Made by a program: the position numbers and the translations under genes. A stretch of DNA of 64,000 nt, from contig CAVRJB010000019.1 of NCBI GenBank assembly GCA_963721385.1, positions 558,001-622,000 of the forward strand. Reading direction: 5' to 3'. The notes beneath the pieces were generated by a model. It was not told the origin of the DNA, ran no database searches, and saw nothing but the letters and a program-made list of their open reading frames with translations. Below are positions 7,760 to 17,187 of the stretch, one piece after another. How positions within the stretch are numbered: the stretch's first letter is position 1; each line of letters begins with the position of its first letter. This DNA is from DAOMFB01 sp963721385. Lineage in GTDB: Bacteria; Acidobacteriota; Thermoanaerobaculia; UBA5066.

Positions 7760-8419
7760 CTACGCCCGGCCGGGGACGACGTAGAGCAGAACCGCGATGA
7801 AGTGGCAGGCGCTCCCGGCCAGGACGAAGACGTGCCAGACCGGATGCGCCCAGCGGACTCTCTTGTCGAGGGCGTAGAAGACCACGCCCGCGGAGTAGAT
7901 GACGCCGCCCGCGACGAGCCACGCAACGCCGGCTGGCGCCACGGCGGCCGTCAGCGGCTTCCAGGCCACGACGATGCACCACCCCATCACGACGTAGAGC
8001 GCCGTCGAGAGGACCGGGAGCCTCCCGGTCCAGAGCGACTTGAAGACGATGCCGAGGACGGCCAGCGTCCAGATGAGGCCGAAGAGCGACCATCCCCACG
8101 CCCCGCGGAGGCTGACGAGGAGGAACGGCGTGTAGCTCCCCGCGATGACGAGGAAGATCGCCGCGTGGTCGAGCCGCCGGAAGACCCCCTTCAGACGCGG
8201 GCCGCGGAAGGCGTGGTAAAGGGTCGAGACCGTGTAGAAGAGGACGAGGCAGGCGGCGAAAACGCTGCAGGAGACGACGACCCAGACGTCGCCGCGGAGG
8301 GCGGCAACCGTGATCAGGACGGCGGCTCCCGCCGCGAAGAGAAGGGCGCCGAGGCCGTGGGTGATGGTGTTGGCCAGCTCTTCGGCCGGAGACGGCAGGA
8401 CGGACGAGTGCGAATCCAC
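7760..8419 (-). CDS. Hemolysin III / progestin-adiponectin-receptor family membrane protein
   Basis: A 219-residue, seven-segment membrane protein of the HlyIII/PAQR family. Conserved points seen are ELANTITHGLG near the N-terminus, SxLYHAF with a downstream RLDHAAIFLVIAGSYTPF, and a C-terminal HPVWHVFVLAGSACHF. The His residues of these three motifs form the zinc site known in PAQR receptors, which have ceramidase-like activity. The frame is open far upstream, but GTG 8419 is chosen because TATCGT ends exactly 6 bases before it and the protein then starts like its homologues. The function in bacteria is uncertain despite the hemolysin name. Confidence 0.88.
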   Translation of the reverse strand: MDSHSSVLPSPAEELANTITHGLGALLFAAGAAVLITVAALRGDVWVVVSCSVFAACLVLFYTVSTLYHAFRGPRLKGVFRRLDHAAIFLVIAGSYTPFLLVSLRGAWGWSLFGLIWTLAVLGIVFKSLWTGRLPVLSTALYVVMGWCIVVAWKPLTAAVAPAGVAWLVAGGVIYSAGVVFYALDKRVRWAHPVWHVFVLAGSACHFIAVLLYVVPGRA

Positions 8420-8425
8420 GCCAAC

Positions 8426-8431
8426 ACGATA
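8426..8431 (-). promoter_or_regulatory. -10 element TATCGT, leaderless start of the HlyIII gene
   Basis: TATCGT on the minus strand ends 6 bases before the GTG at 8419. It decides the start in a frame that is open for more than 200 further bases upstream. Confidence 0.5.
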
Positions 8432-8457
8432 CCAGCGTGGCGACGATCCGGCCCCGC

Positions 8458-8463
8458 TAGAAT
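8458..8463 (+). promoter_or_regulatory. -10 element TAGAAT before the Ca2+/H+ exchanger
   Basis: TAGAAT lies 24 bases before the GTG at 8488, giving a short leader. No strong Shine-Dalgarno sequence follows. It is divergent from the HlyIII promoter about 30 bases away. Confidence 0.4.
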
Positions 8464-8487
8464 CCGTCCGCCCCGCGGCAACCGAAC

Positions 8488-9573
8488 GTGAAGATCCTCC
8501 GCTGGTTTCTCGTTTTCGTCCCGCTCGCGCTCGCCGCCGAGTGGGTCTTCCACTCGCCTGCGCTCGCCTTCGCTTTCTCGTGCCTCGGCCTCCTTCCCGT
8601 GGCCGGCCTCCTGGGCGAGGCGACGGAAGAGCTTTCACACCACACGGGAGAACGCGTCGGAGGCCTCCTGAACGCCACGCTCGGGAACGCCGCCGAGTTG
8701 ATCATCACCGTCGTCGCGCTCCGGGCCGGAAAGGTCGAGCTGGTGAAGGCCTCGATCATCGGCTCGATCCTCGGCAACCTCCTCCTCATCCTCGGCCTCT
8801 CGCTCCTCGTCGGCGGGCTCAAGAACGGCCTCCAGCGCTTCGACCCGCGCGTCGCCGGGACCGCCTCGACGATGATGTTCCTCTCCGTCATCGGGATGCT
8901 GATCCCGACCTTCTTCGAGGTCGTCCACAAGATCCAGCGGGGGCTGCCGCTTCTCTCGGAGTCTCCCGACCCGCTCCTCGACCGCCTCTCCCTCGGCGTG
9001 GCCGCCGTCCTGATGCTCGTCTACGTCCTGTCGCTCGTCTTCTCGTTCACGACGCCCGCGCGCGGGATCGCGCAGGAAGTGGGCGTGACGCACGAGAGCT
9101 CCGGGACGACGGCTCGCTGGAGCGTCCGGAGATCCCTGGGAGTCCTCGCCGGCGCGACGGTCGCCACGGTCGTCCTCTCGGAGATCCTCGTCGGAGGCGT
9201 CGCGGCGGTCGTGCGGCAGACCGGCGTCTCGGAGGTGTTCCTCGGCATCGTCCTGATCCCGCTGATCGGCAACGTCGCCGAGCACCTCGTCGCCGTCTCG
9301 ACGGCCTGGAAGAACCGGATGGAGCTGTCGCTTGCGATCTCCCTCGGCTCGAGCCAGCAGATCGCCCTCTTCGTCGCGCCGCTCCTCGTCTTCGTGTCGC
9401 TTCTCTTCGGAAAGGAGATGACGCTCTTCTTCGACCCCTTCGAGGTCGTCGTCCTCGCTCTTTCGGTCCTGATCGCCGGACAGGTGGCGGCCGACGGCGA
9501 GTCGAACTGGCTCGAAGGCGCCCAGCTCCTCGTCGTCTACGCCATCGTCGCGATGGCGTTCCTCTGGCTCTGA
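8488..9573 (+). CDS. Ca2+/H+ exchanger (CAX type, CaCA superfamily)
   Basis: A 361-residue inner-membrane antiporter with about eleven hydrophobic segments. The two inverted alpha-repeats are clear: LLNATLGNAAELIITVVAL in the first half and LIGNVAEHLVAVSTAW in the second, each carrying the GNxxE signature with the essential acidic residue. SIIGSILGNLLLILGLSLL follows the first repeat, as in CAX proteins. The role is calcium (or other divalent cation) export driven by the proton gradient. The start is GTG, 24 bases after a TAGAAT element. It converges on the sodium:solute symporter gene with 10 bases between them. Length is normal for bacterial CAX proteins. Confidence 0.92.
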   Translation: MKILRWFLVFVPLALAAEWVFHSPALAFAFSCLGLLPVAGLLGEATEELSHHTGERVGGLLNATLGNAAELIITVVALRAGKVELVKASIIGSILGNLLLILGLSLLVGGLKNGLQRFDPRVAGTASTMMFLSVIGMLIPTFFEVVHKIQRGLPLLSESPDPLLDRLSLGVAAVLMLVYVLSLVFSFTTPARGIAQEVGVTHESSGTTARWSVRRSLGVLAGATVATVVLSEILVGGVAAVVRQTGVSEVFLGIVLIPLIGNVAEHLVAVSTAWKNRMELSLAISLGSSQQIALFVAPLLVFVSLLFGKEMTLFFDPFEVVVLALSVLIAGQVAADGESNWLEGAQLLVVYAIVAMAFLWL

Positions 9574-9583
9574 GCTCCGGCGC

Positions 9584-11410
9584 TCAGCCCCCCGAAGGCG
9601 GCGCGGTGCCCGGCGGGGGGCCGTCGAGGTGCGCGGCGACCGCCGGCGCCGCGTCGCGCGAGAGGTTCCAGAGGATGAGGACGAACGCCACGATGGCCGT
9701 GTCGACGAGCGCGAACCCGAGGAGGAGCTGCCCGAAGACGAGCTTCCCGATGCCGAAGAGCGCCGAGTAGACGAGGACGATCCCGAGGATCCAGTTCACG
9801 AACGACATCGCGCCGCCGGGAATCGCCTCGCGCCCGTAACCGAGCCGCCTCGAGACGGCCGCCCAGCCCGGCCCGCCGGGCCGGACGCGCTCATAGAACG
9901 CGTCGAGCGTGGCCTCTCGCTCCGGCTTCGTCAGGAAGGTCACGACCACCCAGACGGCGGTCGAGACGGCCACGGTGACGAGCATGACGATCGCCTGCTG
10001 CTCGAACTCCGCGCCCGGTCCGGCTCCTTTCGGGACGAGCCGAAAGGCGGCGAGCGAGACGACGACGGACGAGATCATCGCGCTGATTTCGCTCCATGCG
10101 TTGATGCGCCACCAGTACCAGCGGAGGATCAGGACGAGCCCGGTCCCGCTCCCGAGGGCCAGGAGGAACCGCCACGCTCCCTCGATCGTCGAGAGGTTCA
10201 GCGTGACGAGGATGGAGGCGAGAAAGAGAAAGACCGTCGTCCAGCGCCCGACGGCGACGTAGTGCTTCTGGTCCGCGTCCTTCCTCAGGAAGCGCTTGTA
10301 GATGTCGCTGACGAGGTAGCTCGCGCCCCAGTTCAGGTGGGTCCCGACGGTCGACATGTACGCGGCGGCGAAGCCTGCCAGCATGAAGCCCTTCCATCCG
10401 GCGGGCATCAGGTCGACCATCGCCTGGACGTACGCCGCCTCCCTGTCGGGCTTCCCGTTCACGAGGACCCCGCCCGGGTAGAGGAGGACGGTGCAGAGTC
10501 CCGTCACGATCCAGGGCCAGGGCCTGAGCGCGTAGTGCCCGACGTTGAAGAAGAGGGTCGCGAGGACGCCTTCCTTTTCGGTGCGGGCCGAGAAGATTCG
10601 CTGGGCGACGTAGCCTCCGCCACCCGGCTCGGCTCCGGGGTACCACGCCGCCCACCACTGAACCGCGAGAAACGTGAAGATCGCGATCGCGGGCATCCAG
10701 ACGGAGCCGGCGGGGGGGACGACCGACAGCGCCGTGTCGACCGAGCCGAAGTGCGCCGTGAGGCCGGTCTTCAGGGGCTCGATCCCGCCGACCTTCTTCA
10801 CGGCGAAATATGCGAGGGCGATGACCGCCGCCATCTTGATGACGAGCTGGACGAGGTCCGTCCAGAGGACGGCCCACATCCCGGCGGCGGCCGAGTACGC
10901 CACCGTGATCACGAAGCAGAGGCCGACGGCCCAGACCGGCTCGATGTGGAGCGAGATCTGGAGGATCTTCACCATCGCCAGCGTCACCCAGCCGAGGATG
11001 ATCAGGTTGACCGGCAGCGCGAGGTAGAGCGCCCGGAAGCCGCGCAGGAACGTCGCGGGTCTCCCGCCGTAGCGAATCTCGACGAACTCGACGTCCGTCA
11101 TCACCTTCGCCCGGCGCCAGAGCCGCGCGTAAAGGAAGACGGTCAGCGTCCCGCTCATCACCATGTTCCACCAGAGCCAGTTGCCCGCGACGCCGTGCGC
11201 GGCGACGAGGCCCGTCACGACGAGGGGCGTGTCGGCGGCGAAGGTCGTCGCGATCATGGCCGCGCCGGCGAGCCACCAGGGGACCGCGCGCCCGGCGACG
11301 AAGTACTCGTCCAGCGATTCGCCCCCCTTCCTCGTGAACCTGATCCCGACGCCGATCGAGAGGACGAAGTAGGCGGCGACGATGGCCCAGTCGAGGGCGC
11401 CGAGGGTCAT
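9584..11410 (-). CDS. Sodium:solute symporter (SSS family)
   Basis: A 608-residue membrane transporter with about 13 segments. The N-terminus (YFVLSIGVGIRFTRKGG, then DEYFVAGRAVPWWLAGAAMIAT) and the GWKGFMLAGFAAAYMSTVGTHLNWGASY region are typical of the SSS/SglT family, where sodium drives uptake of sugars, amino acids or other solutes. The substrate cannot be assigned. A long, variable C-terminal extension (about residues 480-608) holds further membrane segments and ends in a Pro/Gly-rich tail. The ATG has TAACAT ending exactly 6 bases upstream. The ceramidase-like gene lies 9 bases upstream on the same strand, so read-through from that gene is possible. Confidence 0.9.
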   Translation of the reverse strand: MTLGALDWAIVAAYFVLSIGVGIRFTRKGGESLDEYFVAGRAVPWWLAGAAMIATTFAADTPLVVTGLVAAHGVAGNWLWWNMVMSGTLTVFLYARLWRRAKVMTDVEFVEIRYGGRPATFLRGFRALYLALPVNLIILGWVTLAMVKILQISLHIEPVWAVGLCFVITVAYSAAAGMWAVLWTDLVQLVIKMAAVIALAYFAVKKVGGIEPLKTGLTAHFGSVDTALSVVPPAGSVWMPAIAIFTFLAVQWWAAWYPGAEPGGGGYVAQRIFSARTEKEGVLATLFFNVGHYALRPWPWIVTGLCTVLLYPGGVLVNGKPDREAAYVQAMVDLMPAGWKGFMLAGFAAAYMSTVGTHLNWGASYLVSDIYKRFLRKDADQKHYVAVGRWTTVFLFLASILVTLNLSTIEGAWRFLLALGSGTGLVLILRWYWWRINAWSEISAMISSVVVSLAAFRLVPKGAGPGAEFEQQAIVMLVTVAVSTAVWVVVTFLTKPEREATLDAFYERVRPGGPGWAAVSRRLGYGREAIPGGAMSFVNWILGIVLVYSALFGIGKLVFGQLLLGFALVDTAIVAFVLILWNLSRDAAPAVAAHLDGPPPGTAPPSGG

Positions 11411-11416
11411 GCGGGG

Positions 11417-11422
11417 ATGTTA
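11417..11422 (-). promoter_or_regulatory. -10 element TAACAT, leaderless start of the sodium symporter
   Basis: TAACAT on the minus strand ends 6 bases before the ATG at 11410. It overlaps the stop codon of the ceramidase-like gene, so the symporter may be transcribed separately from it. Confidence 0.5.
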
Positions 11423-12178
11423 AGCCGCGGGGCGACGCTGCCGTCGCACCAGCATCAAGACGAGGCAGGCCGTCCCCGCCGCGGCGGCGAGGTGCTTGAG
11501 GGGGTGGCCGCCGGTGACGCCGACGAGATCCTTCACCTGGTGGTCGAGGAGCTCGAGAATCAGGGCGGCGGCGTAGCCGGCAAGGAGGCCCGCCATCCAG
11601 AGTCGCTCGCCGGGGCGGCCGGGGAAGAAGAAGGTGGAGGCGAGGACGACGAGAATGGCAGCGGCCTGGAGGGCGACGTAAGGACGGAGGTCGCCGAGGA
11701 GCGGCCACGCGACGATCGCCGCGAGGCCCGCGGCGACGAGCGGCACGAAAAGCCGGCGGGCGGCGACCGTGTCGACCCGTTCCGCGAGGACCGCGGTGGC
11801 GAGCGCCGTGAAGGCGACGGTCATTGGCAGGCGGTCCCAGAAGAGGGTCGCGTCGTCGGGTTTCCAGTGGTAGTACGCCGAGCCGAGGGCCGTGACCGTG
11901 ACGGCAGCGAAGAAGAGAGTCCACGGCCGACGGATCCACGGCTCGGCGAACGCACGAGTGACTTGCCGGGAGAGGACCACCCCGAGCCCCCAGAGGCCAA
12001 CCGCGAGGAAGGCGAGGTTCGAGAGAACGTTCCACGCATTCGGGACCCGGCCGAGCGGTGCCGCGTCGGCGAAGAGGTGGTAGTCCTGAGGCTGCTCTCT
12101 CGGCGCGACGGCGAAGGCCCCGACGATCAGGAGGCCGACGGCGGCGGCGAGGAGGACCGGCCTCCGGGAAAGACGCAT
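11420..12178 (-). CDS. Alkaline ceramidase-like membrane protein (CREST superfamily)
   Basis: A 252-residue protein with about seven membrane segments. Motifs match bacterial proteins annotated as alkaline (phyto)ceramidase: YHLFAD followed by PNAWNVLSNLAFLAVG, then SAYYHWKPDDATLFWDRLPM, and near the C-terminus HPLKHLAAAAG. In the CREST superfamily the Asp and His residues of these motifs bind catalytic zinc, and eukaryotic members hydrolyse ceramide amides. The bacterial substrate is not established. A Shine-Dalgarno GAAGGAG precedes ATG 12178; the GTG one codon earlier is less likely. It lies directly upstream of the sodium symporter. A dihydroceramide-desaturase-like gene is 44 kb away in this window. 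Confidence 0.82.
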   Translation of the reverse strand: MRLSRRPVLLAAAVGLLIVGAFAVAPREQPQDYHLFADAAPLGRVPNAWNVLSNLAFLAVGLWGLGVVLSRQVTRAFAEPWIRRPWTLFFAAVTVTALGSAYYHWKPDDATLFWDRLPMTVAFTALATAVLAERVDTVAARRLFVPLVAAGLAAIVAWPLLGDLRPYVALQAAAILVVLASTFFFPGRPGERLWMAGLLAGYAAALILELLDHQVKDLVGVTGGHPLKHLAAAAGTACLVLMLVRRQRRPAA

Positions 12179-12283
12179 CACGGCTCCTTCGGCGAGGCTC
12201 GAATCCGGATTTCTCGATGCTACGATGAATCACTTCGCGCGTCCGTGAGGGCTTCCCAGCGGATTCGCGCTCCGGAGAAAACC

Positions 12284-15200
12284 ATGACGTCCGCGGTTCT
12301 TCGCCCTCTTTCCCTGATCGCTGCGCTCTCCTCCTTCGGCCTCGCCGCCGCGGCGCCCGCTCCCGCGCCGGCGAGAGACGCGGTGAAAGCACCGGCCGCG
12401 CTCTCCGAGCAGCTCGGCGGAATGAAGTTCCGCTGCATCGGACCCTTCCGCGGCGGGCGGGCGGTGGCGGTGGCCGGCGTCCGGGGAAAACCGATGGAGT
12501 TCTACTTCGGCGGCACGGGGGGTGGCGTCTTCAAGACCACGGACGGCGGGTCGACGTGGGAGCCGGTCTCCGACAAGGACTTCAGGACCGGGTCGATCGG
12601 CGCCATAGCGGTCGCCGACTCCGACACGAGCGTGGTCTATGTCGGCACCGGCGAACCGTGCATCCGCGGCAACCTCTCGTCCGGGGACGGCGTCTACAAG
12701 TCGACCGACGCGGGAAAGACCTGGACGAACGTCGGCCTCGCCGACTCGGCACACGTTTCGCAGATCGTCGTCCACCCGACGAATGCAGACGTCGTGTGGG
12801 TCGCCGCGCAGGGGCACGCCTGGGGGCCGAGCGCCGAGCGCGGGGTCTACAAGACGACCGACGGCGGTAGGACGTGGCGGCGCGTCCTCTTCGTCGACGA
12901 GAAGACCGGCGCGGCCGACCTCGCGATCGACCCGTCGAATTCCCGGATTCTCTACGCCGCCCTGTGGCAGGCGGTGAGGAAGCCGTGGACGATGGAGAGC
13001 GGCGGCCCGTCGTCGGGCCTTTACAAGTCGACGGACGGCGGCGAGACGTGGAAGAAGCTCGCGGGAGGGCTTCCCGAAGGAATCGTCGGGAAGATCGGCA
13101 TCGCCGTCTCGGGAGCGCGGCCCGAGCGGGTCTTCGCCCTCGTCGAGGCCGAGAAGGGGGGCCTCTTCCGGACCGACGACGGCGGCGAGAAATGGACCCG
13201 CGTCTCCGAGGACCGCGAGCTGATCCAGCGCGCCTGGTACTACACGCACGTCTTCGCCCACCCGAAGAACCCGGACGTCGTGTACGTCCTGAACGTCCGC
13301 GCGTGGAGCTCCACGGACGGCGGGAAGTCGTTCCAGAAATGGCGGATCCGGCACGGCGACCACCACGACCTCTGGATCGACCCGGACGACCCGCGGCGGA
13401 TGATCGAGGGGGACGACGGCGGTGCGACGGTCACGTTCAACGGCGGCGCGAGCTGGAGCACGGAGGACAACCAGCCGACGGCCCAGTTCTACCGCCTCGC
13501 TACCGACGACCGCTTTCCGTACTGGCTCTACGGCGCCCAGCAGGACAACAGCGACGTCGCGATCCCGAGCGCCGTCCCCGGCCGCGCGATCGGGGCGTCC
13601 GACTGGTACCCGGCGGGCGGCGGCGAGAGCGGCTGGACGCAGCCCGACCCGCGCGACCCGGAGATCCTCTGGGGCGGGAGCTACGGCGGCGAGATCACGC
13701 GGTACGACCGGAGGACGAAGCAGTCGCGGGTCGTCACGGCCTGGCCGCAGCCGATCGACGGGCAGGCGACGCGCGACCTGAAGTACCGCTTCAACTGGAA
13801 CGCTCCGGTCCTCGTCTCGAAGCACGACCCGAACGTCGTCTACCACGCAGCGCAGAAGCTCCTCCGATCGACCGACGGGGGGACGTCGTGGCAGGAGGCG
13901 AGCCCCGACCTGACGCGCGACGAGAAGGCGAAGCAGGGATACCCGGGCGGGCCCATCACGCGCGAGATCACCGGCGTCGAGACGATCGCGACGATTTTCT
14001 GTCTGGCGGAGTCGCCGCACGAGAAGGACGTCCTCTGGGCGGGGACGGACGACGGCCTCGTCTGGGTGACCCGCGACGGGACGAGAACGTGGCAGAACGT
14101 GACGCCTAAAGGGCTGCCGGACACCGTGCAGATCAACGCACTCGACGTCTCACCGCACGCGAAGGGAGGACTCCTCGTCGCGGCGACCGCCTACCGGCAG
14201 GAGGATCCACGCCCGTACGTCTACCGGACGAGCGATTACGGGAAGACGTGGGCGAAGGTCGTGACCGGGCTGCCGGAAGACGTGTTCGTTCGCGTCGTCC
14301 GCGAAGACCCCGTCCGGAGAGGGCTTCTCTTCGCCGGGACGGAGCGCGGGCTCTTCCTTTCGTTCGACGACGGCGGGAGCTGGCAGCCGTTCCAGCGGAA
14401 TCTTCCTCCCGTCCCGATCACCGACCTCCAGGTCAAGCGGGGCGATCTCGTCGTCGCGACGCAGGGGAGAGCGTTCTGGATCCTCGACGACGTGACGCCG
14501 CTTCGCCTCTGGAAGCCGGAGATGGCGGCCGAGGCCGCCCGCCTCTTCCCGCCCCGCCCGACGGAGCGGATGCGGATCTGGACCGACGACGGCGACGAGC
14601 CCCCCCCGAAGGCTGCGGGACAGAACGCGCCGGGAGGCGTGGTCGTCTGGTACTGGCTCAAGGACGACGTCAAGCCGGGCGAAAAGGGGAAGGAGACGAT
14701 CCGCGTCGAGATCCGGCAGGGTGACAAGCTCCTCCGGAAGTACTCGAACGCGAAGAAGGAGGACGGGGACGAGCCGAAGAAGGACGACGGCGGCGACAAG
14801 CCGCTCGAGCCGAAGGCCGGCCTCAACCGCCTGGTCTGGGACATGAGGCTGATGCCGGTCCCGCTCGCCTCGTCGAAGGAGACGTTCGGCGACTACCCTC
14901 CGGAGAGCCCGCGCGTCCTTCCGGGGAGCTACACGGCGCGCCTCGTCCTGATCCGCGTGGGCGGGGAGACGAAACCCACGGAGACGAAGCCCGTCGAGAC
15001 GGTCTTCGAGCAGCGGTTCGAGATCCGGCCGGACCCGCGCCTTTCAGCTCCCGCGGCCGACCTCGCGGAGCAGGCGGAGCTGCTCCTCGCGCTTCGCGAA
15101 GACCTCGAGCGGTCGCACGACCTCCTCCGGAAGGTCCGCGAGATTCGCGCGCAGGCGAAGGACCTGGCCGGGCGGGCGGAGCGGCTCGAAAAGCCGGAGG

Positions 15201-15523
15201 TGAAGGAGCCGGCGAAGGCGCTGACGGACCGGATGACGACGATCGAGGAGAAGGTCACGAACCCGAAGATCAAGGCCGGCCAGGACTCCCTCAACTTCAC
15301 GCCGAAGCTCGACTTCCAGATCGCCGCCCTCGCGGGGTACGTCGACAGCGCGGATGCGAAGCCTCCGAAGGCCGCGCACGAGAGGCGCAGGCAGCTGGCT
15401 GCCGAGCTCGACGCCGTCGAGAGGGAGTTCGACGCCGCCGTCGCGATGGAGCTGGCGGCCTTCAACGCGGCCGTCGAAGCGGCGAAGATCCCGCCCGTCG
15501 CCGTAATCCCGAAGAAGAAGTAG
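12284..15523 (+). CDS. Large exported sortilin/BNR-repeat beta-propeller protein (copy 1)
   Basis: A 1079-residue protein with a signal peptide (about residues 1-23). It is built mostly of BNR/Asp-box repeats of the form STDGGxTW, seen at least eight times, that form a sortilin (VPS10)-like beta-propeller. FRCIGPFRGGRAVAVAG opens the first blade. The last 200 residues are helical and charged and probably form a coiled coil (AEQAELLLALREDLERSH), ending PPVAVIPKKK. Such proteins are often labelled glycosyl hydrolase, but no catalytic site is evident. Copy 2 (19432-22614) has the same architecture and end. The ATG has a weak GGAG about 7 bases upstream. Probably periplasmic or surface-bound; ligand unknown. 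Confidence 0.85.
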   Translation: MTSAVLRPLSLIAALSSFGLAAAAPAPAPARDAVKAPAALSEQLGGMKFRCIGPFRGGRAVAVAGVRGKPMEFYFGGTGGGVFKTTDGGSTWEPVSDKDFRTGSIGAIAVADSDTSVVYVGTGEPCIRGNLSSGDGVYKSTDAGKTWTNVGLADSAHVSQIVVHPTNADVVWVAAQGHAWGPSAERGVYKTTDGGRTWRRVLFVDEKTGAADLAIDPSNSRILYAALWQAVRKPWTMESGGPSSGLYKSTDGGETWKKLAGGLPEGIVGKIGIAVSGARPERVFALVEAEKGGLFRTDDGGEKWTRVSEDRELIQRAWYYTHVFAHPKNPDVVYVLNVRAWSSTDGGKSFQKWRIRHGDHHDLWIDPDDPRRMIEGDDGGATVTFNGGASWSTEDNQPTAQFYRLATDDRFPYWLYGAQQDNSDVAIPSAVPGRAIGASDWYPAGGGESGWTQPDPRDPEILWGGSYGGEITRYDRRTKQSRVVTAWPQPIDGQATRDLKYRFNWNAPVLVSKHDPNVVYHAAQKLLRSTDGGTSWQEASPDLTRDEKAKQGYPGGPITREITGVETIATIFCLAESPHEKDVLWAGTDDGLVWVTRDGTRTWQNVTPKGLPDTVQINALDVSPHAKGGLLVAATAYRQEDPRPYVYRTSDYGKTWAKVVTGLPEDVFVRVVREDPVRRGLLFAGTERGLFLSFDDGGSWQPFQRNLPPVPITDLQVKRGDLVVATQGRAFWILDDVTPLRLWKPEMAAEAARLFPPRPTERMRIWTDDGDEPPPKAAGQNAPGGVVVWYWLKDDVKPGEKGKETIRVEIRQGDKLLRKYSNAKKEDGDEPKKDDGGDKPLEPKAGLNRLVWDMRLMPVPLASSKETFGDYPPESPRVLPGSYTARLVLIRVGGETKPTETKPVETVFEQRFEIRPDPRLSAPAADLAEQAELLLALREDLERSHDLLRKVREIRAQAKDLAGRAERLEKPEVKEPAKALTDRMTTIEEKVTNPKIKAGQDSLNFTPKLDFQIAALAGYVDSADAKPPKAAHERRRQLAAELDAVEREFDAAVAMELAAFNAAVEAAKIPPVAVIPKKK

Positions 15524-15529
15524 CCCCAG

Positions 15530-17158
15530 GTGCTGGCGGTTCTCGTCGCGCTCCTCGTCTGGGTTCCGGCGCTGCTCGGGTGGGGCGACGCGGTTCTCCC
15601 CGCGCTCCTCGGTGGGCAGCTCCGCGAGAACGACGAGGCGGGGTTGGCCCTCCGAGGCTTCGTCGGACTGGGTTTCCTCGGGACTCTCGGCGCAGCCTTG
15701 AACTTCTTCGCAGGGCTCGGGCCGACGCTCTCGGTGACGGTCGCGCTGGTCGGCCTCCTTCTCTTCGCGCGTCGAATATGGGGTTCTCACGGCCCGCTTG
15801 CCCTGGGGGACGTAACGGCGCTCGCCGGCCTCGCCCTTGTCATCTCGCTCTTCGCGTCGGGGCCGATCCGCCTTTACGACACCGGGCTCTACCACCTGCA
15901 GGCTGTCGCGTGGACGACGGCGGGACCGGTCCCGGCAGGCCTCGCGAACCTGCATCGCCGTTTCGGCCTCGACTCGCTCTGGTTCCCTGCGGCGGCGCTC
16001 CTCGAGCTGCCGGGCTTCGCCGGCCGGGGAGCCTGGCTCTCCTCGTCGCTTGCCGTCTTCTTCTTCGGGTCGGCCGTCTGGATGGGCGCGAAGAGAACGT
16101 TGAGGGGGACGGGGGACGTCGCGTGCGTCCTTCTCGCCCTTGGCGTCGAGCCGATGTTTTTCGTGGCGCTCACGAAGGGAATCCCGTCGCTCTCGACGGA
16201 TCTTCCGGTCACGTTGATGACAATCCTGTCGGCTCAGTTTCTCCTCCGCTCTCCGACGACTCCGGCGGAACGCCGGGCCTCTGTGACGCTCGCTGCCCTC
16301 GCTGCGATGGTGAAACTCTCGGCCGCAGTCTGGTTCGCCGCGCTGCTCGTCGCCGTCCGGGTTTTCCCCGCCGTGCTCGCTCTTCCCGCTGCTGCTTGGG
16401 TGGCGCGGGGGGTCGCCCTCTCGGGATACCTCGTCTACCCCGCACCGTGGTCGCGTATCCCGTTTCTTTCGTGGGCGCTGCCGCTCTCGAGCGCCCAGGG
16501 GGAGATCGACTGGGCCCGGAGCTGGGGCCGGCTTCCAGGTCGTCGTCCCGCCGAGGTCCTGTCCGGATGGGAATGGCTCGGACCGTGGGTGAGGACCAAC
16601 GCCGGGCGGCTTTCCGTCCTTTTTCTGATCGGTCTTCTGCTGCTGGGCGTCGCCGCCCTCGCCTTTGCGCGGAGGCATGAGAGCCGAAGATCCGCTCCCG
16701 CGGGCGTGAGTGTCGTCGTGGCCGCGGCGATTGCGTCAACGCTGTTCTGGTTCGTCTCGGCCCCCGACATCCGGTTCGGCTACGGTGCGCTCTTCCTCCT
16801 TGCGGCTCTCCCGCTGGCGCTCGCGCTGCCCCGGACGGAGGCTGCCGCGTGGTCGATCCGGTCCCGGACCCGGCTTGCCGTTGCGGCCAGCGCAGCCGTT
16901 CTCGCCTTTTCGGCGGTCCAGCTGCGCCGGGAAGGCGAATGGCGCCCCGCGGCGCTGGTTCCGCCTGCTCCGCCGCGGCCTCTCCTCGAGGAGCGGCGAA
17001 CGGTGGAAGGCGAAGCGCTCTGGGTCCCCGTCGGCAACGACCGCTGCTGGGCGGCGCCGATCCCGTGCACCCCTTACTTCCGAAAGGAGCTGGTCGTGCG
17101 GCGCGACTCCACGGGGCGGATCCGCGGCTTCTCCTTGCCCGCCCCGGTTACGCAGTAA
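15530..17158 (+). CDS. Polytopic membrane protein, LIC_10190-like
   Basis: A 542-residue protein with about 12 hydrophobic segments and a periplasmic-looking C-terminal tail containing two Cys residues (NDRCWAAPIPCTPYF). The segment YDTGLYHLQAVAW, followed by GLANLHRRFGLDSLWFPAAA, matches the motif I remember for the LIC_10190 family, a group of glycosyltransferase-like (GT-C fold) membrane proteins of unknown substrate found near surface polysaccharide genes. The GTG start comes 6 bases after the stop of the sortilin-like gene, which suggests co-transcription. No catalytic acidic motif can be assigned with certainty. Confidence 0.7.
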   Translation: MLAVLVALLVWVPALLGWGDAVLPALLGGQLRENDEAGLALRGFVGLGFLGTLGAALNFFAGLGPTLSVTVALVGLLLFARRIWGSHGPLALGDVTALAGLALVISLFASGPIRLYDTGLYHLQAVAWTTAGPVPAGLANLHRRFGLDSLWFPAAALLELPGFAGRGAWLSSSLAVFFFGSAVWMGAKRTLRGTGDVACVLLALGVEPMFFVALTKGIPSLSTDLPVTLMTILSAQFLLRSPTTPAERRASVTLAALAAMVKLSAAVWFAALLVAVRVFPAVLALPAAAWVARGVALSGYLVYPAPWSRIPFLSWALPLSSAQGEIDWARSWGRLPGRRPAEVLSGWEWLGPWVRTNAGRLSVLFLIGLLLLGVAALAFARRHESRRSAPAGVSVVVAAAIASTLFWFVSAPDIRFGYGALFLLAALPLALALPRTEAAAWSIRSRTRLAVAASAAVLAFSAVQLRREGEWRPAALVPPAPPRPLLEERRTVEGEALWVPVGNDRCWAAPIPCTPYFRKELVVRRDSTGRIRGFSLPAPVTQ

Positions 17159-17187
17159 CATTCGGTTCGGGACTTAGGGGGGAGCGG

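Noticed and set aside
9629..12283. Long plus-strand open frame upstream of the first sortilin-like gene
   Set aside because: Antisense shadow of the symporter and ceramidase genes; the translation is Asp/Glu/Arg-rich. The real gene begins at ATG 12284.
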